Assembly (NCBI GenBank): GCA_964195545.1 | Contig: CAXMQQ010000077.1 | Location: 1 to 23,044, forward strand | Direction: 5' to 3' | Source of the DNA: JAHEEL01 sp964195545 | GTDB lineage: Bacteria; Actinomycetota; Acidimicrobiia; Spongiisociales; UBA5794 | DNA length: 23,044 bases | Made by a program: the position numbers and the translations under genes | Notes under the pieces: generated by a model | What the model saw: only the letters and a program-made list of their open reading frames with translations | Told to the model about the DNA's origin: nothing | Databases searched by the model: none | Shown: positions 7,085 through 12,766 of the stretch, in pieces | Layout: each line of letters begins with the position of its first letter | Numbering within the stretch: the stretch's first letter is position 1

Positions 7085-7290
7085 GTGACCTCCTTGGCGG
7101 TGGGCCACGTTGGCGGTTCCCTTGTTCGCCGGTCTCGTAGCGGATTCGTTCGTCGCGCCACCGATCAACGAGCTTCCTGGCGAGTTCGTCGGCAGCGCGG
7201 TTCACGTTCGTCGCCTGGTCGACGAAGCCCTCAGACTGGGCGAAGTACAAACGTGAGATGATCTACGTCGCGTAGTCGCAATCCGGTCAT

Positions 7291-7311
7291 GCCGGCAGCC
7301 GGCAGCTGGTC
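7291..7311 (-). repeat. Short heptad repeat just behind the PfkB kinase stop
   Basis: gccggca (7291-7297), gccggca (7298-7304) and gctggtc (7305-7311) form three 7-base units. They end one base from the kinase stop codon (7313-7315, - strand). It is the weakest of the sites with this spacing, but it has the same position relative to a stop codon. Confidence 0.4.
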
Positions 7312-7312
7312 G

Positions 7313-8233
7313 CTACCTGATCGACTGATCTCCCGCTCTGTTGCGAAGGAACTCGTCGACGTCCTCGGCACACGGGATACCGGCTCGCCCTCCGAAGCGG
7401 GTGCACTTCAGCGCTGCCACCGCAGACGCACGCCGGATGACCTCTTCAATCGGCCGTTCTTCAGCCAGACCGAGCGCGAACGCTCCGTGGAAGACGTCCC
7501 CGGCACCGAGCGTGTCGATGGCCTCGACGTCGAATGCCGGTGTTGTGCGATGATGATCGGCCTCGTCGAGCCAGAGGACGCCATCGGAACCGAGCGTGGT
7601 AGCGATCCACGAGTCCGTCATCGTTCGAACGATCTTGAGTCCCGTGCTCGGATCGGCTTCCCCGCTCACTGCTGCAAGTGCTGGGGCTGAGAAGATGATG
7701 TGGGTCGGAGCCGTGAGCGTGACGTCGATCGGTCCACGGGGAGCTTCATCGAAGTCCAGCACGCCGGGGATTCCGATTGCCCGTGCCGCATGCATCGCTG
7801 AAATGGCTCCCGTCGGCCAGAGCAGATCGCCGAGGATGGCATCTGATCCGGCGAGATCGTTCGCGACGATGACATCGTCCGCACCAAACAGGAGGGGGTC
7901 GGAGTGGTTCACGATGGTTCGTTCTCCGTCGGCCTCCACGACGATCGATGAGACCGGTGAGGGAACCGATCGGATCCGTCGTATCCCCGAGACGTCGACG
8001 CCCCACTCCTTGAAGTCGTCGATGATCAGATCGCCGATAGTGTCGTCACCGAGACGTCCGATGAATCGGGCGTTGCCGTCGAGACGCGCTACGGCGACAG
8101 CCGCGTTCGCTGCGGGGCCACCACCGATCACCGTCATGGAATCGGCGAATGTCTTTCTCCCTCGGTCTGGGCGCGTATCTACGCCGAACACGAGATCGAG
8201 GACGGCAAGTCCCACGCATGCAACAGTGGTCAT
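7313..8233 (-). CDS. PfkB/ribokinase-family sugar kinase, YihV (sulfofructose kinase)-like
   Basis: 306 residues. PfkB landmarks are the N-terminal VACVGLAVLD, the GGGPAANAAVAVARL block (37-51), FIGRLGDDTIG (57-67), the anion-hole/catalytic site DTLGAGDVFHGA with the catalytic Asp, and AALKCTRFGGRAGIP near the C-terminus. The spacing follows E. coli YihV without gaps over the first ~140 residues. Of the three YihV residues that I recall as binding the sulfonate (Lys27, Asn109, Arg138), Lys27 and Asn109 are present at the same numbers, but position 138 is Leu. It therefore phosphorylates a ketose-like sugar, possibly sulfofructose. ATG 8233 begins the conserved sequence; the 41 residues upstream in frame are not kinase-like. 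A suyAB-type locus and sulfite exporter lie nearby, which supports the sulfosugar reading, though another ketose is possible. Confidence 0.85.
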   Translation of the reverse strand: MTTVACVGLAVLDLVFGVDTRPDRGRKTFADSMTVIGGGPAANAAVAVARLDGNARFIGRLGDDTIGDLIIDDFKEWGVDVSGIRRIRSVPSPVSSIVVEADGERTIVNHSDPLLFGADDVIVANDLAGSDAILGDLLWPTGAISAMHAARAIGIPGVLDFDEAPRGPIDVTLTAPTHIIFSAPALAAVSGEADPSTGLKIVRTMTDSWIATTLGSDGVLWLDEADHHRTTPAFDVEAIDTLGAGDVFHGAFALGLAEERPIEEVIRRASAVAALKCTRFGGRAGIPCAEDVDEFLRNRAGDQSIR

Positions 8234-8272
8234 GGGTGCACCGTACTCTCGGAGGCGAAGCACGCAGTCAGT

Positions 8273-8290
8273 GGGACTGTTTCGGTGTCT
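8273..8290 (+). promoter_or_regulatory. Upstream motif shared with the SGNH hydrolase gene
   Basis: GGGACT, one base, then TTTCGGTGTCT. The same motif with one extra A (GGGAACT, one base, TTTCGGTGTCT) occurs at 9134-9152. Both copies lie upstream of genes for exported proteins, 45-74 bases before the start codon. Confidence 0.4.
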
Positions 8291-8334
8291 TCCGTAGGGG
8301 ACGGGGACTCTAGGCGGACATCGAGCGCGTGCCG

Positions 8335-8340
8335 TACGCT
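8335..8340 (+). promoter_or_regulatory. -10 box placed for leaderless transcription of the lipoprotein gene
   Basis: TACGCT fits TAnnnT and ends six bases before ATG 8347, so transcription would begin at the start codon itself. No ribosome site is visible before that ATG. No clear -35 box. Confidence 0.4.
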
Positions 8341-8346
8341 CGATCC

Positions 8347-9075
8347 ATGAGAACACTTGCCCTCCTACTTATGGTTCTTGTCGTCGCTGCATGCGGCTCT
8401 GCCGACGACCCTGAGGAAGCAGCCACGGTCGCAACAAGTGTTGCCACGGAGCCGACCGCGGCGACGGTGGTCTCGACCACGACCGTGGCCACAACGACTA
8501 CAACGACCTCAACGGTCGCCCCCGTGACAACGACACCAACGACTACCGCACCAACAACAACGACGACGGCTCCACCCACGACGACGATCGCACCGACCAC
8601 CACGACGACACCAGGTGGGCCGTACTTCGCCGGAGTTCCCGATCTCTATCCGCCGACACCACTGCCGGGGAGCGACGGTGCAGGAGCCTCAGGATGTGCC
8701 CCTGGCGCCGGCGCGTTGCCCGACGGGGTGTGGTTCGGGTACGTGCGGGCGATCGGGTCGACCACGGTCGAGCTCGACTTGGCATGTTTCTACTTCGGGG
8801 ACATCGCATACACCGAGGGTGCCGAGGACGGTGAAGAGGTCAACAACGACTACTACGTGCGGAATGTGAATCCCACTCTCCGTACCGTTCCGGTCGCCAC
8901 GGTCGCGACGGTCTACGAAATCGAGGCGACTTCTGGAGGCTTCCTGACAGTGCCGTTCGTCGATTGGCCTGTGGACCCGTCGGGCTACATAGCCTGCCCA
9001 TCGGATTGGTGCGGGGTCTGGCTCTTCGTCAACGGCGGCGATGCCACGGAGATCCTGGAGCAGTACATCCCGTAG
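8347..9075 (+). CDS. Secreted lipoprotein with Thr-rich linker
   Basis: 242 residues. A signal peptide MRTLALLLMVLVVAAC ends in a lipobox (V-A-A-C, lipidated Cys16). Residues ~30-92 are almost pure Thr with Pro, Ala and Val, a flexible wall-spanning linker that in actinobacteria may be glycosylated. The folded domain (~95-242) has four Cys and blocks ELDLACFYFG, EDGEEVNNDYYVRN and CGVWLFVNGG. I know this domain only from uncharacterised actinobacterial exported proteins and can assign no activity. The in-frame start at 8329 would put six residues before the signal peptide, so ATG 8347 is preferred. It is divergent from the kinase gene (113 bases apart). Confidence 0.8.
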   Translation: MRTLALLLMVLVVAACGSADDPEEAATVATSVATEPTAATVVSTTTVATTTTTTSTVAPVTTTPTTTAPTTTTTAPPTTTIAPTTTTTPGGPYFAGVPDLYPPTPLPGSDGAGASGCAPGAGALPDGVWFGYVRAIGSTTVELDLACFYFGDIAYTEGAEDGEEVNNDYYVRNVNPTLRTVPVATVATVYEIEATSGGFLTVPFVDWPVDPSGYIACPSDWCGVWLFVNGGDATEILEQYIP

Positions 9076-9094
9076 CGTTCAATTGGCGAAGCAG

Positions 9095-9117
9095 CTGAGC
9101 CCTTTCGGGTATCTCAG
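9095..9117 (+). terminator. Hairpin after the lipoprotein gene
   Basis: CTGAG-CCC (9095-9102) pairs with GGG (9107-9109) and CTCAG (9113-9117) around loop TTTC, with a TAT bulge. It starts 20 bases behind the lipoprotein stop and lacks a T run. It may be a weak terminator or part of a structured leader for the next gene. Confidence 0.4.
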
Positions 9118-9133
9118 TCCTGGGGTCGACGGC

Positions 9134-9160
9134 GGGAACTATTTCGGTGTCTGTGGCGTC
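9134..9160 (+). promoter_or_regulatory. Possible ECF-sigma promoter of the SGNH hydrolase gene
   Basis: GGAAC (9135-9139) and CGTC (9157-9160) are 17 bases apart, the layout of many ECF-sigma promoters. The spacer contains the TTTCGGTGTCT that is also found upstream of the lipoprotein gene. Transcription would start near 9167, 30 bases before ATG 9197. A TAGGTT box at 9184-9189 offers an alternative leaderless start. Confidence 0.4.
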
Positions 9161-9196
9161 ATATCAGTACTGCACCCGACCGTTAGGTTTGCGTAG

Positions 9197-10366
9197 ATGT
9201 TCCGACGCGCCACATTGTTCAGCACTCTTCTCGCTGGGTTGATGGCCCTTGCCCTTCCGGTCTCGGCCGTGGCGCTGCCAGCGGAACAGCTACCCGACGG
9301 CGACACCCGACCTGTGATCGCATCGGCGGAACTCCTCGAGCCTCAATCCCACAACGATCTCCTCTCAGCGGATCTACGAATCGAGGCCGACGACAACGAC
9401 GGCATCCTCCGTTATGAGTACCGCTGGGATCAGGAGGGCCCCGGCGAGGTGTTTGCCGCCGATACCGAGCATCCAACAGTGTCGTATGCCTCGGTGCTCC
9501 CGAACACCCCATCCAGCCTCGACGTACGTGCTGTGGATGTTCACGGATGGGAATCGGAGTGGCAGACCGTCTGGACCGGACTGACCCCCACCCCTCCGAT
9601 GATCGTCGTCGCAGGGGACTCGATCGCTTCCGGGTATACCCGTCAGTGGTTCAGCGGCGACGCCACCTGCCGTGACATCGACTACTCCTACGGCAGCACC
9701 GTACGAGAGGCCGTGGCCGCGGCCCTGCCGGTCGCATGGTCGCCGGGATACGTGAACGTTGCCTTCCCCGGTGCGGGGGTGCGTTCGGTCCTCAACGGTG
9801 GATCCGACTCCTGCTCGGAATCACATCCCAGCCAGATTGACGATGTCGTTCGACATACGGACCCGACGACGTGGAATGTTGTCGTCGTGACAGCAGGCAT
9901 CAACTCAACGAATTGGGTCGACGTCGTGAAGGAGCTGACAAAGGACACGGTGTTCTCTCTGACCGACACTGGTGACAAGCTCGCATGCGAAGAGGCGGTA
10001 ACGACACACTGGAATCTCGAGGCTCAACGTGACGACATCACGACCCGGACGGCGGAGGTCATCGCTGAGATCGAGTCCCGGTCGAACGCGTCCGTGTTCT
10101 GGACCAGCTACTTCTCAATCGACGGATCGACGATCGCTCCCGGATGGTCGCCAATCGGACCCGAATGTGCAGACGAGATGGACTACGCCCTCAGAGAGTT
10201 GCACGGCGCCATCCAGGCAGGTCTTGACCGGGACGTTACGTGGGTCGATGTTGAAGATGTCGCTGTTCCAACTCAGATGTGGGCAGGGTGGCCGCATCCG
10301 AACCCCGAAGGACACCAGGCGATCGGCCTGGCAGTAGCAAGGGCGATAGTTGCCACGGAGTACTGA
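9197..10366 (+). CDS. Secreted SGNH/GDSL-family hydrolase with N-terminal Ig-like domain
   Basis: 389 residues. Residues 1-28 are a Sec signal peptide (basic MFRR, hydrophobic core, ALPVSAVALPA). Residues ~38-130 look like a beta-sandwich domain (repeated D-N-DG-I-L-YEYRWD and W-S-EW pattern). The catalytic domain opens with VVAGDSIASGY, giving nucleophile Ser142, then a block-III equivalent VVVTAGINSTNW. It closes with WPHPNPEGH, giving the catalytic His near 367. Six Cys in the catalytic part suggest disulfides outside the cell. Members of the family cleave esters of lipids, sugars or cell-wall polymers; the substrate is unknown here. The last two codons and stop already belong to a 7-bp repeat array. 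ATG 9197 has no ribosome site and a -10-like TAGGTT seven bases upstream. Confidence 0.85.
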   Translation: MFRRATLFSTLLAGLMALALPVSAVALPAEQLPDGDTRPVIASAELLEPQSHNDLLSADLRIEADDNDGILRYEYRWDQEGPGEVFAADTEHPTVSYASVLPNTPSSLDVRAVDVHGWESEWQTVWTGLTPTPPMIVVAGDSIASGYTRQWFSGDATCRDIDYSYGSTVREAVAAALPVAWSPGYVNVAFPGAGVRSVLNGGSDSCSESHPSQIDDVVRHTDPTTWNVVVVTAGINSTNWVDVVKELTKDTVFSLTDTGDKLACEEAVTTHWNLEAQRDDITTRTAEVIAEIESRSNASVFWTSYFSIDGSTIAPGWSPIGPECADEMDYALRELHGAIQAGLDRDVTWVDVEDVAVPTQMWAGWPHPNPEGHQAIGLAVARAIVATEY

Positions 10367-10392
10367 GTAGCGAGTACTGAGAATTGAGAAGA
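10358..10392 (+). repeat. Heptad tandem repeat at the SGNH hydrolase stop codon
   Basis: Five consecutive 7-base units: gagtact, gagtagc, gagtact, gagaatt, gagaaga. The first unit covers the last two sense codons and the start of the TGA stop, so the array begins inside the gene. Confidence 0.65.
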
Positions 10393-10415
10393 TCCAGATG
10401 CGAGGCATCTGAATC
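10391..10415. terminator. Hairpin between SGNH hydrolase gene and tRNA-Thr
   Basis: CAGATGC (10395-10401) pairs perfectly with GCATCTG (10405-10411) around GAG, and GAT/ATC extends the stem after one mismatch. It lies between two convergent transcripts and could end both. No T run. Confidence 0.5.
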
Positions 10416-10418
10416 AGG

Positions 10419-10492
10419 AGCCGGGGACGGGATTTGAACCCACGACCTACGCATTACGAGTGCGTTGCTCTACCGGACTGAGCTACCCCGGC
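10419..10492 (-). tRNA. tRNA-Thr (anticodon CGT)
   Basis: On the - strand, acceptor GCCGGGG pairs with CCCCGGC; D-stem GCTC/GAGC; anticodon stem-loop ACGCA-CTCGTAA-TGCGT places CGT at the anticodon, reading ACG threonine codons. The T arm has loop TTCAAAT with two G-U pairs in its stem. The discriminator is T and the 3' CCA is not encoded, as usual in actinobacteria. It is divergent from the sigma factor gene. Confidence 0.95.
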
Positions 10493-10500
10493 GGGGGAGC

Positions 10501-10527
10501 GGGAATGGTAGCGACCATCCGCCCGTT
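10501..10527 (+). promoter_or_regulatory. SigR-consensus promoter (autoregulatory) of the sigma factor gene
   Basis: GGGAAT (10501-10506) and GTT (10525-10527) are separated by exactly 18 bases, matching the GGAAT-N18-GTT consensus known for Streptomyces SigR. It lies just upstream of the SigR-like gene, with a start expected about 35 bases before GTG 10570. The palindrome ATGGT-AGCG-ACCAT (10505-10518) falls inside the spacer and might bind a regulator. Confidence 0.7.
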
Positions 10528-10569
10528 GCGGCACCTGCATAGGATGGGTTGGCACGACCAGGGAGACTC

Positions 10570-11133
10570 GTGGCGGATCAAGCGAACTTCGAGCGCGATG
10601 CGATGCAATATGCACCGCAGCTGTATTCGGCAGCCTTGCGTATGACGCGGAATCCAACTGATGCCGAGGACGTCGTCCAGGAGACCTTCCTCAAGGCCTA
10701 CCGGGCTTACGACTCCTATACAGACGGCACAAATCTGAAGGCCTGGCTCTATCGGATCCTCACCAACACCTACATCAACAAGTACCGCAAGGCACAGCGT
10801 CGACCCTCCGAGGTCGAACTCGGCGAGCTGCAGGATCTGTACCTCTACAAGCGCCTCGGTGAGGCTTCGGGTGCGTCGCAGAGCGCCGAGGCAGACATGC
10901 TCGATGTGTTCGTCGACACCGACGTGATCGAGGCTCTCGAGTCCCTCCCCGAGACGTTCCGGCTACCGGTGTTGCTCGCCGATGTCGACGGCTTCTCGTA
11001 CAAGGAGATCGCAGAGATGCTCGACATTCCGATCGGCACCGTGATGTCGCGTCTCCATCGGGGAAGAAAAGCGCTCCAGAAGAAGTTGTGGGACGTAGCA
11101 CAGGAGCACGGCATCACAGGGAAGCCATCATGA
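10570..11133 (+). CDS. sigR: ECF sigma factor of the SigR/SigH (redox-responsive) group
   Basis: 187 residues. Sigma region 2 is shown by ALRMTRNPTDAEDVVQETF and NLKAWLYRILTNTYIN (about residues 18-73), and region 4 by LPETFRLPVLLADVDGFSYKEIAEML and GTVMSRLHRGRKAL (about 122-172). This is nearly the pattern of Streptomyces SigR, which turns on thiol-redox genes under disulfide stress. GTG 10570 follows AGGGAGA closely. A promoter matching the SigR consensus lies just upstream, implying self-activation. The stop codon overlaps the start of the anti-sigma gene (ATGA), so the two proteins are made together. The classical thioredoxin targets are not in this window. Confidence 0.9.
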   Translation: MADQANFERDAMQYAPQLYSAALRMTRNPTDAEDVVQETFLKAYRAYDSYTDGTNLKAWLYRILTNTYINKYRKAQRRPSEVELGELQDLYLYKRLGEASGASQSAEADMLDVFVDTDVIEALESLPETFRLPVLLADVDGFSYKEIAEMLDIPIGTVMSRLHRGRKALQKKLWDVAQEHGITGKPS

Positions 11134-11378
11134 GCGGTTGCGATCACGCCGTCGAGTACATCTATCCGTACCTTGACGAGGAGCTCTCGTTCTTCAAGAA
11201 GGCGCGTATCCGTACCCACCTTCGTCACTGCTCCAACTGCACGGACGCCTATGAATTCGAGTACAAACTCAAGGTCGTGATCCGAGATCGTGGAAGAACT
11301 GATCCTCCGCTGGAACTTTTCGACACCCTTAGAGCGTTAATAGAAGAGGAACGCCAAGAAGGCGAGCCGGGGATCTGA
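11130..11378 (+). CDS. rsrA: RsrA-type zinc-binding anti-sigma factor
   Basis: 82 residues. It has the ZAS signature H30-x3-C34-x2-C37 (THLRHCSNC) and the upstream Cys4 in GCDHAVEYIYPYLDEE, so all residues used for zinc binding and the disulfide switch in RsrA are present. It would hold the sigma factor inactive until oxidised. It has only three Cys in total; the extra Cys pair seen near the C-terminus of Streptomyces RsrA is absent. Starts within the sigma stop codon by a 4-base overlap. Confidence 0.85.
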   Translation: MSGCDHAVEYIYPYLDEELSFFKKARIRTHLRHCSNCTDAYEFEYKLKVVIRDRGRTDPPLELFDTLRALIEEERQEGEPGI

Positions 11379-11408
11379 TTTCTTCCGGCTCGACTGGAGG
11401 AATCAACA

Positions 11409-11606
11409 ATGAACGACAACGTCATGAGGGGTCACCGCCTCGACGGTGGGTCTCGCCCACCGAAGACCTATTCGACGGAGCGCCTATGCGCCGCCAACGA
11501 ATGTGACACGAAGCTCTCCCGCTACAACCGCCGCGAGTTCTGCTTTTCCCACGCCCCGGTCAAGTATCCCCGCCTTCGCGGGCGGATCGTCAATAACCAA
11601 GCCTGA
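11409..11606 (+). CDS. Small zinc-ribbon-like protein in the sigR-rsrA operon
   Basis: 65 residues; ATG 11409 with GGAGG at 11396-11400. Residues 27-48 contain C27-x4-C32-x12-C45-x2-H48, in the sequence CAANECDTKLSRYNRREFCFSH, split here as a likely four-ligand metal site. The rest is basic (RLRGR near the C-terminus). I know the L-S-x-Y-N-C-x2-H pattern only from uncharacterised actinobacterial proteins. It lies 30 bases behind rsrA and before a strong hairpin, so it is probably the last gene of the redox operon and may itself sense or respond to thiol stress (inference). Confidence 0.65.
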   Translation: MNDNVMRGHRLDGGSRPPKTYSTERLCAANECDTKLSRYNRREFCFSHAPVKYPRLRGRIVNNQA

Positions 11607-11624
11607 TCCAACCAAAGATCGACC

Positions 11625-11654
11625 GTTGAAGCGCCCTCTCGCGGGCGCTTCAAC
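11625..11654 (+). terminator. Strong 12-bp hairpin ending the sigR operon
   Basis: GTTGAAGCGCCC (11625-11636) pairs perfectly with GGGCGCTTCAAC (11643-11654) around loop TCTCGC. No T run follows, as is common in high-GC actinobacteria. Confidence 0.75.
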
Positions 11655-11721
11655 GCGTCGCGTCCGGCATCCGGTGTGGACTGTTCTCACAGCTCATGGC
11701 CCATGGCTCAATGCTCAGGTC

Positions 11722-11727
11722 TACCCT
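11722..11727 (+). promoter_or_regulatory. -10 box placed for leaderless transcription of the metalloprotease gene
   Basis: TACCCT fits TAnnnT and ends seven bases before ATG 11735; there is no ribosome site between them. This supports choosing ATG 11735 over the in-frame ATGs upstream. Confidence 0.4.
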
Positions 11728-11734
11728 CCGGCCT

Positions 11735-12766
11735 ATGTCTCATGTCGACTGGCCGCTGGCCACTTCCGTCGCCTCCAACGTTGCCGGGCGGTATCCGTTG
11801 GAGGACACCTACCACCAAATCCGGCTCGAGCGAGACATGCCCGACCTCGTCGCTCGTGCGTCCGCCCTCGTCACCGAGGAGACGGGTCTTGTCGCTCCCG
11901 GCTCCCCGGACGTCGCCGTCATCGGACGGTCGGGGTGGGTTGAGAACAACATCGCCTCGTTCTCACTCCTGCTCGCACCGGCGGAAGAGAGGCTCGGGTC
12001 TCATACCGGAGTCGGATCTGTCATCGCCGGTCGGATCATGGGCGCCGAAATGGGGGCCGTGCTCGGATTCCTGTCTCGCCGCGTACTGGGCCAGTACGAA
12101 CTTGTGCTTCCGACAGCCGACGGCGAGAGCGGGGACACGGTTCTCTTCGTAGGACCGAATCTTCTCAAGATGGAACGAGACCATGCCTTTCGCCCTGACG
12201 AGTTCCGGTTCTGGGTAGCCCTCCACGAGTGCACACATCGGCTTCAGTTCATGGGTGTCCCGTGGATGCGTGACTACTTCCTGAGCCTGGTCGACGAGCT
12301 GGTCGCTGCGTCGAAGCCGGAGAAGGGCCGCATCCAGCGCCTGACAACCGAACTCAGGGAGGCTGCCGCAAGCGGCTCGCCGCTGATCGACGAGTCGGGG
12401 ATCTTCGGGCTCTTTGCGACACCGAAGCAACGCGAGATCCTCGATCGAGTGCAGGCGCTCATGGCCCTTCTCGAGGGCCACGGCCACGTGGTCATGGATC
12501 GGATCGGTGAACGGGAACTCGTGACCCAGGGACGCATGTCTTCGGTACTCAAGGCACGCCGCGCTGACAAGCGAACCGCAGCATTGATGCGCCTGATCGG
12601 TCTCGAGATGAAACTTCGCCAGTACGAGATGGGGGCGACCTTCATCAACGAGATCGAGCGCCGGGCGGACTGGACCACGCTCGACCACGCCTGGGAGAGT
12701 CCGGAAGCGCTGCCGACCCTCGATGAGATCGAGAGTCCGGAACTGTGGCTGCAGCGAATCGCCTGA
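11735..12766 (+). CDS. Zincin-like metallopeptidase, DUF2342 family
   Basis: 343 residues. The HExxH zinc motif is HECTH (164-168) in a helix followed by RLQFMGVPWMRDYF. A conserved EGHGHVVMD (about 247-255) probably gives further ligands. This actinobacterial family is often annotated as a coenzyme-F420-biosynthesis-associated protein or predicted metalloprotease; its substrate is unknown. No signal peptide, so it acts in the cytoplasm. ATG 11735 is chosen because a -10-like TACCCT lies just before it and the residues upstream are not conserved-looking. The gene overlaps tilS by 22 bases; this DUF2342-tilS-hpt-ftsH order is common in actinobacteria. Confidence 0.85.
   Translation: MSHVDWPLATSVASNVAGRYPLEDTYHQIRLERDMPDLVARASALVTEETGLVAPGSPDVAVIGRSGWVENNIASFSLLLAPAEERLGSHTGVGSVIAGRIMGAEMGAVLGFLSRRVLGQYELVLPTADGESGDTVLFVGPNLLKMERDHAFRPDEFRFWVALHECTHRLQFMGVPWMRDYFLSLVDELVAASKPEKGRIQRLTTELREAAASGSPLIDESGIFGLFATPKQREILDRVQALMALLEGHGHVVMDRIGERELVTQGRMSSVLKARRADKRTAALMRLIGLEMKLRQYEMGATFINEIERRADWTTLDHAWESPEALPTLDEIESPELWLQRIA

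Noticed and set aside
6861..7250. 129-residue - strand frame
   Set aside because: Only the first ~50 codons have coding-like bias and it has no good start; the remainder is Pro/Arg/His-rich noise. Kept only as a possible remnant.
9076..9196. A riboswitch upstream of the SGNH hydrolase gene
   Set aside because: The hairpin at 9095-9117 and following G-rich sequence resemble a structured leader, but I could not match any known riboswitch class, and a likely promoter lies downstream of it.
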